From Deltaproteobacteria bacterium (GTDB lineage: Bacteria; Desulfobacterota; DSM-4660; Desulfatiglandales; HGW-15), in the NCBI GenBank assembly GCA_019310485.1, contig JAFDEF010000010.1, forward strand, positions 1-64,000: a stretch of 64,000 nt of DNA, given 5' to 3'. Below the pieces are notes generated by a model. It did no database searches and was not told the DNA's origin. It saw only the letters and a program-made list of their open reading frames with translations. Each line of letters begins with the position of its first letter. Within the stretch, counting starts at the first letter, position 1. The position numbers and the translations under genes are program-made. Positions 9,868 through 19,600 of this stretch are shown here, in pieces.

Positions 9868-10950
9868 CTAGACCTTAACAATACCCAGAGGAGCCAAAAG
9901 TTCTTTCTCGATCTCATACTCCACCCATTTCATGTCATCCCTTTTTTCACCTTCAAGGTAAATGCCTGATAAGACCTGAGCCAGGTTGCGGGCAGTGTCA
10001 AAGCCGGTTTGAACAGCATTCTCTATGACCTGCCAGTCCCGCGTCCCGGAAAACTCTTGAAAGGCTACGATGAGTTCTGGGAACAATTCTTTTCTTAAGC
10101 CGTCAAGGAACGCCACATGAAAAGCCAAGGACCCTTCCCTGCGCTCTCTGGCAATATGTTTCAACTTTCCGCAATCATTCGTGTCAGCAAGAAGATCTTT
10201 GACTGACCTTGCCAGGAGCTCAATCGGTGTATGGGCAAACTTTGTTACCAGGGCTCGCCATATCCTTCGGTTAAAGACCCTGTCCTTTATTTCTCCCAGT
10301 TCATGGTAGACATATCCCTCCAATTCAGCAGCGGAGATCTTGGCCAGATTTTGATGCAACATATCCGGGCTGCCGTCACTTACTCCATAGCTCTTAAGGG
10401 CGAAGCCAAGGGCTTGCTTTCCTGATTTTTTTATGAAGAACATCTGGTTCCAGAGGTAAAGCTCTGCTGATTCCTTGCGAATGAGTATACAACCGTCTTG
10501 AGAAAATGCGGGCACCGTTAACAGGTCGCGCGCCAGCTCGCGACCAAGGTAATATACGGGATAACCCTCGATATCGGTTTTTTGGTCAAGAAATGCAAGG
10601 AAAAAGCTTGGCTTTAAGCTATGAACGTATCCTGCCCCATAAAAAATCCCGTATACTTCTATAGCCTTATTAATGCCTTCGACGTCAAATGGATCGTAAT
10701 TTCGGCCAAGGATTTCTATGTCAGAAAAATCTTTACCTGAAAGGCTTTCCCACTTCTCCTCTTTTTCTCCAATCCACTCCAGCATCACGGAGGACTCTTC
10801 CTCCTGCCAGGGGTAGAGGCCTTTCTCCCACTTGTATAAATCACGAAGGCGCAGGGCCAGCCCGCAAACTGAATACAGTCCTGCATGCCGCGCATCTGAG
10901 ATGGAGCAGTTCAGTAGAACCTGGCTGGCAATATTATTCACTTCAAGCAT
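9868..10950 (-). CDS. Conserved hypothetical protein, 360 aa
   Basis: I do not assign a family. The protein is soluble, mostly helical and acidic, without signal peptide or membrane segments. Notable stretches are a tryptophan-rich N-terminal segment (LYKWEKGLYPWQEEE, about 38-52), a GAGYVHS segment near 107, and YHELGEIKDRVFNRR near 215. The HELGE piece resembles a metal-binding HExxx arrangement but is not a full HExxH. It starts 3 bases after the stop of the interrupted FAD-reductase gene upstream and probably shares its transcript. Confidence 0.75.
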   Translation of the reverse strand: MLEVNNIASQVLLNCSISDARHAGLYSVCGLALRLRDLYKWEKGLYPWQEEESSVMLEWIGEKEEKWESLSGKDFSDIEILGRNYDPFDVEGINKAIEVYGIFYGAGYVHSLKPSFFLAFLDQKTDIEGYPVYYLGRELARDLLTVPAFSQDGCILIRKESAELYLWNQMFFIKKSGKQALGFALKSYGVSDGSPDMLHQNLAKISAAELEGYVYHELGEIKDRVFNRRIWRALVTKFAHTPIELLARSVKDLLADTNDCGKLKHIARERREGSLAFHVAFLDGLRKELFPELIVAFQEFSGTRDWQVIENAVQTGFDTARNLAQVLSGIYLEGEKRDDMKWVEYEIEKELLAPLGIVKV

Positions 10951-10953
10951 TTC

Positions 10954-12033
10954 TCAATGCGCCCTCCCCCTTGTTCGCAAGAATATTAACGGAGCCAGCA
11001 CAAACAGTATGCTGTGGTTGTAGATCCTTTTCATGATGTAGTGTAGGTCGTCTCCTCCCCTAACAATTCTTACCACAGGATTCCTGGTGCACAATAGGTC
11101 AATAAGTCTTTCATAATGTTCATTTCCAAGTCTATTATAGAGAGCCCTGTTTCTGGAGGAAATCTTCAGTTTTTTCAACAAGTCCTTTTTCCATAACTTA
11201 TCCTAATCAAGGCCCTCAATAATGCTCCTCGCTGCCAGGTAACCGGATCTAAAAGCGTATGCCATGCCAAACCCTGCAAGCTGATCTTGAAACCCGGCAG
11301 CTTCTCCGACAAAGTACCTCCCCTCAATCTTCGCTCTGTGAAGGAACCCAAAACTAACAACAGAAGAAAATCTTTCGTCAACTTCTTTAACTCTTATGCT
11401 TAGTATTTCCTCAAATCTCTTCACAGCCTCTTTTAGGCGCTCAGCTGTATTTCGAGTCCCGCTTGGATTTGCGCACACGATTTCCGCTACCCCTTCATTT
11501 GCAATAAAATAGGAATAGCATCTTGACGAAATATTATTATCCAGCAGTATAATCGAAGTCTCAGGATGAGAAATTCGAAACTTTATTCCTGTTGTCACAA
11601 ATGTAGGTTTTTTTATTCCTGTGGCTATAATGTCTGCGCCCTCAGGTCGCAGGTTTGAATGGTATTTTATGGTTACACCTCCTCTTTGTGCCTGCTCCTT
11701 CAAACACTGATCAATGGAGTCTTCTGAACTACCCCTTTTTATTAGGTACATCAAGGGCTTTGCAGACCTTCCCTCGTATTTTCTAAGAGTTGGGCTTAGG
11801 AATTCCTGGCTGAACTTTGGCTTGATATAAAAGTCGCTTTCAATACCTATTCGTCTTAGAAATGCGAGGGGGTCATCTTCAAACGTCCAGTTCTCCAGAA
11901 ACTGAAAGTCATTTGTCTTCTTGCCGCAAAAACCCTTCTTTTCATGTACCTCCACGTCAAGACCGGACTTCTTCAGTTGAATGGCGGCGATGAGACCTGA
12001 AATTCCTCCCCCTAAAATTCTCATTATAGCCAT
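10954..12033 (-). pseudogene. Geranylgeranyl-reductase-type FAD oxidoreductase split by TAG
   Basis: FAD-dependent oxidoreductase of the geranylgeranyl-reductase-like group. The N-terminal Rossmann motif GGGISGL (residues 8-14) and the late FAD-binding segment YFVGEAAGFQDQLAGFGM are intact. An in-frame TAG at 11203-11205 ends the first open segment after 276 residues (IIEGLD-stop). The same frame then runs on for about 83 more codons, starting DKLWKKDL, to a TGA at 10954. Joined, the length of about 360 fits the family, whose C-terminus usually continues past the FAD domain. One base change from a tyrosine codon would explain the stop. Genes on both sides are closely spaced in the same direction. 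Confidence 0.7.
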
Positions 12034-12044
12034 CTCTCAAGCAT

Positions 12045-12359
12045 TTACCTCAACAGCCACACAATGAATCCTCCAAAGACAGAGGAAGCCAGAAAAATAA
12101 GCAACAATACAACCCGACTCATTGGCTCTCTTCTCTTGCTTGGCTTCAAGGAGAATCCGAGGACAATATCTTCCGCCCTTGACCAAGAAGCTGGCTCCGG
12201 GTCAGGTACCTTCTCCGGTCCCTTTTTCCTTACTTGTTCCTGCAAAGGTGCTGATGCTTCATTATTCTGTTTCAGTTTAGCACCGCAGTAAATACACTTT
12301 GCGCTGCCCCGGGGTATCGTATGTGAGCATTCCGGACACTGCACTTCACTGCACTCCAA
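12045..12359 (-). CDS. Zinc-ribbon protein with C-terminal membrane anchor
   Basis: Small 104-residue protein. Four cysteines in CPEC (8, 11) and CIYC (22, 25) form a zinc ribbon at the N-terminus. A proline/lysine-rich linker leads to one membrane helix at the very C-terminus (about 84-103, ending IVWLLR), so the ribbon would face the cytoplasm as a tail-anchored protein. It lies 11 bases upstream of the FAD oxidoreductase gene and probably shares its operon. The function is not known. Confidence 0.78.
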   Translation of the reverse strand: MECSEVQCPECSHTIPRGSAKCIYCGAKLKQNNEASAPLQEQVRKKGPEKVPDPEPASWSRAEDIVLGFSLKPSKRREPMSRVVLLLIFLASSVFGGFIVWLLR

Positions 12360-12423
12360 AAGGCTTCGAGGAACACAAGCCCGGCATCGGCATCTTTAAG
12401 TTTCCCTCTTTGAGGGATGCCCT

Positions 12424-13926
12424 CTAAGTTTTCTCGGGCACAAAACAAAGAGCCTTGCCCCTGCTGACTTCCTCTCCGGTTACTATCCGAATCCCATTGT
12501 CATCGTCCATAATTTCAAGCAAGGGAATCACGCCTTCCTCAGCCTTTATCTCACGTCCATCAATGACTTTGAGAGCAGCCTTTTGCTTCTCAAGCATTTC
12601 CACAGCCTGCGGTACAGAGAACTTTCTTGAAAATGCGAGCATGGCCGCAGATGTCGTTTCCATGACAATAGCATCATCTGAATCAAGTGCATGGGCCCTG
12701 AAAACCTTTTCCGGCCCCATATGGACCGATGCAGCCTGGGCAATGAGCTGGTTTAGCGCATCGTTCTTGGTAATGACTAAGAGGCGTCCAAAGCCCTGCT
12801 CGAGCGCATCTTCATAAAGATCACTGTCAAGGACATCTGCACAAACCGTTTCATGTCCCATTGACTCTGCCAGCGAGCAGGTGTTCTGGCTCGTGTCTGC
12901 AAATGCCACAGGAACATGCTTTGCTGCAAAACCGGCAATGGCCTGGCTGAGAGGATTCATTCCCACCACCAACAGTCCCATCTTTGTATCTTTGACCAAA
13001 ACTTTAAGGAGCTTGGCCAGGGGCAATGAACCCAGCGTGGCTACAAGGCCTGAAAGAAAAATAATGGAAAAGGTCAGGTTCATGAGCACGGTAATTCCGG
13101 TATTGCTTCCTTCCAGGAAGAACGAGGCGTATGAAACCATGGCCAGGGCGATAATGCCCCTGGGTCCTATCAGGCCCACAAAGAGGCGTTCTTGCCACGG
13201 AACAGATGTGCCCAAAAGAGCGAGAAGAACAGATACAGGTCGGACTACTGCGCCCAAAATAATTGCTACCGCAAGCATCCCGGGCCAGAACGGAACGATG
13301 TCCATGGGATTAATGGAGGCCGAGAGCAGCACAAAAATGATCCCGATAAACAGGCTTGAAAGTTGCTCCTTAAAGTGCCGTATTTCGTGGAGTGCTTCCA
13401 CCCTTGAATAACTTAATGAGAATCCTGCAACAGCCGCTGCAACAGGGCCTGAGGCTTCGACAAACAAATTGGCGACTGTAAAAGTCATAAGTGCCCAGGC
13501 AACTGAAATAATACCCGGAAGCCCTCGATCCTTCAGTTTTGCACTCCACGGAATCAGAACCCGGCCCAGCAGCACGCCACTTATCAATCCAATGGAAACT
13601 CCCCCGATAACCCGCAGCAAGAAATCCACGCCCTCCCCTCCCAGGGTCTTAGCGTGAGTGGGTACAATGAATCCAAGAGCGAGTGCGCTCAAAACCACTC
13701 CCAGCACATCACCCCAGATGGACTCCCAGTGAAGAAGAGTCTCAAGCCTGCGCGTGAGGTAAAGACTCTTGAGCAACGATCCTATAACAGTGGGACCGGT
13801 CACTACTATGATAGCACCGAAAAAAAGGGCTAGGCCCCAATCCAGGCTCAAGAAAATTTCTTTTATTCTTCCTCTCGTAGCGTAAGGCCCCTTGTTTCCT
13901 GGGAAATATAGCATGCCAGGGGTCAA
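12424..13926 (-). pseudogene. CPA1-type Na+/H+ antiporter with TrkA-N domain, N-terminus missing
   Basis: Monovalent cation/proton antiporter of the CPA1/NhaP type. The frame covers residues about 24-310 as membrane helices, entering at LDWGLALFFGAIIVVTGPTVIG, which is normally the fourth or fifth helix. It includes the conserved GPRGIIALAM segment and ends with a TrkA-N/RCK domain (LLVVGMNPLSQAIAGFA onward). About 100 residues with the first helices that family members have are absent, and the first 23 residues encoded here do not look like membrane helices. The 5' end of the gene therefore looks deleted around 13870. It could still be translated but is probably not a working transporter. 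Confidence 0.72.
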
Positions 13927-14327
13927 ATATCCATGCCAAAAACCAAACTCTCAAAATCCCGGTCAGCCTAAGCATGTGAACTGGCTGATTTTCCTCTTGA
14001 CACATCTCTCGCGTATTTGCTATGTACGCGTAGCAAGATGTTTCCCTGCTGAACTCAGCGGCGGGAAAAATCTCTCCAAAATACTCAATCCTGCATCACC
14101 TTAGAATCTTGCTCTTTGCATCTATGTTTCAGCCCGTGGATGAAAAAGCGGACAGCTTCTCTCTGAAAAGTTGTCAGGATCTCTAGATCCAGCTAGTTTA
14201 CAGGGCCAAAATCGGGCTGCAGTTATAAGACCTTTTCCACTTTACCGTGTTCCCACGACATTGTTCCGTGTTAGTGTCGGCATTATCGTGGCATGGCTTG
14301 TGTTGCCACGGGAGCAAGGCGGATGAC
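13927..14327. other. Non-coding stretch at a probable deletion boundary
   Basis: No convincing gene is visible. The left edge is where the antiporter loses its N-terminus. A sigma-70-like promoter facing right lies at 13997-14026. A short inverted repeat (CCACGA near 14250 and TCGTGG near 14286) precedes the secreted-barrel gene. The rest has stop codons in all frames and no recognisable remnant. Confidence 0.5.
13997..14026 (+). promoter_or_regulatory. Sigma-70-like promoter upstream of the barrel locus
   Basis: TTGACA (13997-14002) and TATGTA (14021-14026) are separated by 18 bases. It points toward the barrel/giant/FN3 genes, with an untranslated leader of about 300 bases before the ATG at 14328. 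It is the only good promoter seen in this gap, though the long leader makes the assignment uncertain. Confidence 0.4.
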
Positions 14328-16582
14328 ATGCGAAGAATTCTGGTTGGAGGACTCTTTTTCTTAATTTGTGCCTTCTTTGCTGTTTTTCTCTCTGAATCCG
14401 GCTACCCGGCTGAAAGCATTTCTATAATTTCACCAAAAGAACCCCATTTTGCCGGACAGGCAATTGTCTTTCATATTCAAACCAGAGAGTTTTTTCTCCT
14501 CAAAAAGCGACTGTTTTTTACAGAACCATTGGAATCTCCATTTACCGAAAGCTCCCTATGAAAAAAGAGACCCCTGTTGATTTCAGGGCATTTCTTAAAG
14601 GACAGAAGGCCATCCCGCCGGGAATTGAGTACTTTTTCATCGTTCGGGACGGAAAAGGACGGGTTTTCACATTCCCTGAGCTGGATCCCAAAAAACACCC
14701 TTTCTCCCTCAGAATTGAGCTCGATAGACATCCTCCAAAAGTGCTGAAAGCATCCCCCCCGGAAGGAGCCACGCTTAAAGAGCATCGTCCTTCAATAGAG
14801 ATTAGCTATGCTGACGGAGAAACAAAAGTCGAACCACGCTCAGTTCATCTGCTGCTGGACAAAACCGATGTTACACAACTTGCCAAGGTGACTGAAAAAC
14901 AGGCCCTCTACACTCCTCCGTCAGATCTATCAGACGGGCCCCATACCATCACCATCACAATGAGTGACATTTACGGAAACAGGATGAAGCCTCGCACGTG
15001 GACTTTTTCCATACCAAAAAGCAAGAGGTTTCAGAAAGCCTCTGCCAGCATCAACTGGGACGGCGAGCTGAGGCACAAGCTGGCAGATAAAGACACGAAT
15101 CAGCAACCTGACTGGAACATTAACTCAAGTGCCACGCTGGACACGCTTGCAGAGTGGGATAATATGAAAACCTCTTTTAACGCAAACGTCTGGTATGTTG
15201 AAGAAGAAGGCCCCGGACCCCAGGGAGACACCTTCAATCTTAATAACTTCCTCTACCAGTTGCAGCGAGGCAAACAACAACTCGCCCTGGGGGATGTCAC
15301 TGTACAGGGAACCGAGCTGGTGAGCCAGAGCATTTCCCGGCGCGGAGGGCGCGTTTCACTGGAATTTTTAAATACCCGGACAGAACTCTTCGCCTTGAGG
15401 AGTAATTCCATTACGGGCTTTAACCACGGACTGGGTTTCAGCGATCCTGACCAGAGGCTTGTGGGGGGCTCAGTGGAAAAAGAAATTCTTTCCAACAAAA
15501 GGCTGACCCTTAAAACCACCTACCTTGAAGGTAGAAACAAAAGCCCTGACAATTATAACAGCAGCACGCTTGAGGCAGGGACCGAGGGAAACATTTTCAG
15601 CGTTTCTCTCAGCAGCCGGGTACTTGGAGAAAAACTGGCGGTAGAAGGGGAGTACAGCACGAGTCGTTTTGACACGGATCTCTCAGATGGCTTTGGCAAG
15701 GACTCGGACAAGGCCTGGCTGTTAAAGATCTCCGGCCGGGAAGCGGGCTACAACTGGGATACCGGGTACAAGTACCTTGGCCCTGATTTTCATAGCATTG
15801 CCAGCCCCACCGGCAGCTACGACAGGGAAGAACTCAGCGCAGGTGGGGGAATACGGCTTCCTTCCTCATTTCTCAGCCTCCGGCTTGTTCACAACAAAGA
15901 CAATGTTGATGAAGATCCTCTTATGCCTGTAATTCGTAACAGTACGGGAACCCTAAGTTACAACCTGAACATAACCGGCTGGCCGTCAATCTTCTTTATC
16001 AACACTTACGGCAGCCAGGATAGCACAAAAGAGCCTGCCACATTCACTCCAATCGAAAATGAGACCAATTCCTCTTCAGCCGGCTTTTCCATTGCCAAAG
16101 AAAGGTGGAACCTTACCCCCACATATACTTTTACGCTGTTTAACGACAAGGGAAGCACAAATAATGATAGCAAAACCCATGTACTTTCTCTTGCAGGTGG
16201 AGTAAGGCCCATAAAGAATCTCTCTATCAGCCCCTCGTTTTCTTACACAAATCTCTACACAAAGTTAAACGGTGTAACAACAGAGACCTACCAGGGAACA
16301 CTTGGGGGCGTGATGCGATTCCTGGACAATATGGTGAACCTCAATGCCACGATTTCCTATCTTGAGACAAAAGCGGACGACGGCTCAAGCCATACAAGCA
16401 CGCTCAGCAACATTGCCCAGCTCAACTGGGACGTTGAAAAATACCTCTTGAAAAAATGCAAACAGACTCTGTCACTGAGAGGGCAGTACAGCAGGACAAG
16501 AAACCATATAACCGGAGACACCCAAAATGATTACAGCGTTTACGGTGTAATCAGCTTCGGCATACCCATAAAGCTCTATTAA
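14328..16582 (+). pseudogene. Outer-membrane beta-barrel protein, frameshifted after 77 codons
   Basis: Two overlapping frames appear to encode one protein. The first (14328-14561) has a ribosome-binding GGAG, a clear signal peptide (hydrophobic core about 4-22) and a strand-rich start of an Ig-like domain, then ends at TGA. The second (14558-16582, 674 codons) starts at an ATGA overlap, completes that domain with PPGIEYFFIVRDGKG, continues with an Ig-like module (DIYGNR near residue 145) and ends as a beta-barrel of alternating strands terminating in VISFGIPIKLY. The barrel frame alone has no signal peptide. A -1 shift near 14556-14566, beside a run of six adenines, restores one reading frame. 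This may be mutation, sequencing error or programmed frameshifting. Confidence 0.65.
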
Positions 16583-16618
16583 TATGCTTCATAAATGAAA
16601 CTACTGGAGAAGCAAGAA

Positions 16619-19600
16619 ATGGAGAAAAGAAGAACGAAGATTCTTTTTGTGATAGGGCTCGTGGTTCTTGTAGCATTTTCTGGCATCAGCAAATCCTTGG
16701 CCGATACCAGTCTCACAGTGACTCAAATTGCTCCTTTGACTGTTAGGGCATCGTGGACCTTTGACCTCACCTTATGTGATGATCCAGGAGCCTTTGGGTA
16801 TCTATTACAATGGGGAGATGGAACCTCCAATCAGTTTTCTGTAGGGTCCGGTACTGCGGAGCACACGTACCCAAGTCCTGGCACTTACACTGTAAGATTG
16901 CTTCTCCAGACTGAAAGTGCTACCTCTCCTCCTGGTTGTAGCCCCCAGCAAACTATTACTGTCACTGGGGGCGATTCGGTCCCGCCCACGATCACCATAA
17001 TCTCTCCCACGAGCAGTCCTTCCTATACTACATCAACACCAAGCATCACCCTTGCAGGCACGGCCTCTGACAACGTGGGAGTAACGCAGATCACCTGGGC
17101 AAATGACAAAGGAGGAAGCGGCACAGCTGCCGGCACCACTGCCTGGACTGCCGCGGGAATTAACCTCCAGTCAGGTTCAAATGTGATAACTGTTACCGCC
17201 CATGATGCAGCAGGCAACACGGGCACGGACCAGCTCACAGTCACATATACACCTCCAGCCGGGGCCTTTAACGTAATTCCATCTCCCTCCTCCAGCGGAG
17301 TCGTTCCCTGGCAAAGTAACTCCATCCCAGTCATTTACACCGGAACCGCTGCAGGTGGAGCCACCCTTACGGCCACCTCTTCTCAGGGGCAATTCGTCAC
17401 ACAAAGCGGTACGGTGCTGGGCAGCATTAACAGCCCTGTTTCGATCCACATAGCAAAAGGGACCGGTACTGCCCCAGAAAATGTTATCATACCTGCAAGC
17501 ATCATAAGTGCAGCACTTAATGCAAAGCAAAACCGAATCCTTTACCGCCGCACCTTTACTTCAGGGGCCAATTCTGCAACCACCGAGGTAGCTCTTCAGA
17601 TTGTACCTCCTTCTGCCGGTCCCTTTTCCCTTGTTAGAATGACGCTTCAGTTTATTCAAGAATCAGAGTCCCCTTTTTTATCAACCTCAAGAACAACGCG
17701 CATTGTTTCCCTGGGCCGTGTGACGGTTCCCAGGAATTCAACCGGACTTAAAGCAGAAGCCCACATTGTTTACAATGGCGGGGGACTTCTCACCGGCCAG
17801 TGGAAAGTGGACGGGCAGATAATCGGCTACGTGGCACAATACCTTTACCCAGGAATTCGGGAGGCAACAGTAAGGAGCCCTGATGTGCCCGGCCTTCCCA
17901 CTTATGACACCGGCCAGCACAGCGTGGAACTGGAGATACTTCAACCGATTCCGCCTTTTGATGAACCTGTCATTTACTACTTTGTTACCGGGCAGGAAGA
18001 GGCTCCTCCACCCCTGACACTTCAACTGATCTCTCCTGATCCCAATGCCACAGTACCCCTAGCAGGACCTGGGGGTACGGGCCTGCAGTTCCGCTGGCAA
18101 ACCTTGAGCATGCCCTGTATCTATCACTTTGAAATTTACCCGGCTTATGCGGCCGCCCCGCACGGCGCAAATCTTCCCTTTGGCGGAGCAGCATCAGCCT
18201 CAGCACCCACTCCCATTGTCAGCGCAGATACAGAGCAGGGAACCTACACACTTGCTGAGATTGACGCCGAAAACCTGCAACCCGGTGTCGAATACGTCTG
18301 GCACGTGAGCGCCCTTCAGGAAAACACACCCGTTGCATCCAGCGAGGACCGTCACATCATCTTTGAAGCTCCCCAAGCTCAAGGAGGAGAACCCTACTTT
18401 GAATACCTCCACATCATACAAACAACTCCGCTCCAACAGGCACCCGGCACCCAGGACTTTAGCCCAACCGAGCCCCAGAGCCACTGGTTTCATTTTGGCC
18501 CAAAGAGCGCCTATGCAATGGAGATAGGCCCCAGTGGACTCAGTTCAGTCGGCACATCGCAAATGAGCACTACCGGTACCGAGGGCCAGGGAAGTGCGGA
18601 GATTCAGGTCTCACAAGGCATGAACGTTACTATAAGGGCAGGGCTAAAAAATCCCGGCACGCAGGAAAAGAGAAACGTTTATGTACAATTCCTGGTAGAC
18701 GGAGAGGCAATAGATGTATCGTTTGTGCCCGTGCTCGCTCCTGGCCAACTGGTGGTGGTGGAGACCACCTATGAAGTCCCGGACTCTTACTCACACACTG
18801 TGGAAGTGCGGGCGAGCGAGGTTTCAGGGGAACAGGCGACAGTCTTTGCAAGCATTGGGGGCTATCTTGCCAACGAGCAGGGAGAGCAGACTCATATTCC
18901 CACTGAACCGCCTGAGGAAGGATACTGGATTGGAGCATTTAACCTTAAGCCGGCCAATGTCACAAATCCGGATCCTGACAATTTCACGGGAAGTGGAGTT
19001 ATTGAGATCCCATTCATGAGCGAATATCCCGTGGACTTCTCCGGGTTAAAGATCAACGAAGAAGAGAAAAAAGTCACGGAAGGCGAAGTCAGGTTAGAGC
19101 TTGGCGAACACGAAATAGAAATCGGACCGGCAAGCGTTTATTTGACCTCAATCATTTTCCAACCAGACAGGGCAACGTGCGAGGGCCATGCTCAGGTACC
19201 GCTTATCTTTTCTCCTGACCCTCTCGAGCTTAGCCTTGCAGACCTCATTGTGCAGCCCGAAGGCCTTTCCGGGAAGCTCAAACTTCAAAACCAGGCCACC
19301 TTCTCCCTGACCGATCCTCTGGACTTCTCCCTGACGCTTGATTCCAATTCCTACATCAGGGTTTCCCATAACCAGCTGGTGGGGTCATCCCTAAACGGCA
19401 GCGTACAGGTCCCGGACCAATTCCTCAATTTCCTTGGCAATGTAACAGGCATCCAGTTCAGCGGCTTCGGTATCACGACCGATGGCGGACTTTACGGTGA
19501 GGCCACACTTCCTGAAACCCAAATTGGAGGAACGAATATTTCCGTATCGGGTACGGTAGTAATTGACCTGACCAGCACAAAATCTCCAGGGAATTTAGGA

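Noticed and set aside
11203-11205. Pyrrolysine or programmed readthrough at the TAG in the FAD oxidoreductase
   Set aside because: TAG is used as an ordinary stop elsewhere in the window, for example at the end of the permease gene. No pyl genes or readthrough signals are seen here, so nonsense mutation is simpler; kept only as a test.
14290-14310. Sigma-54-type promoter (TGGCATGGC...TTGCC) before the barrel gene
   Set aside because: The spacing between the GG and GC elements is 13, not the 10 bases required for sigma-54 recognition.
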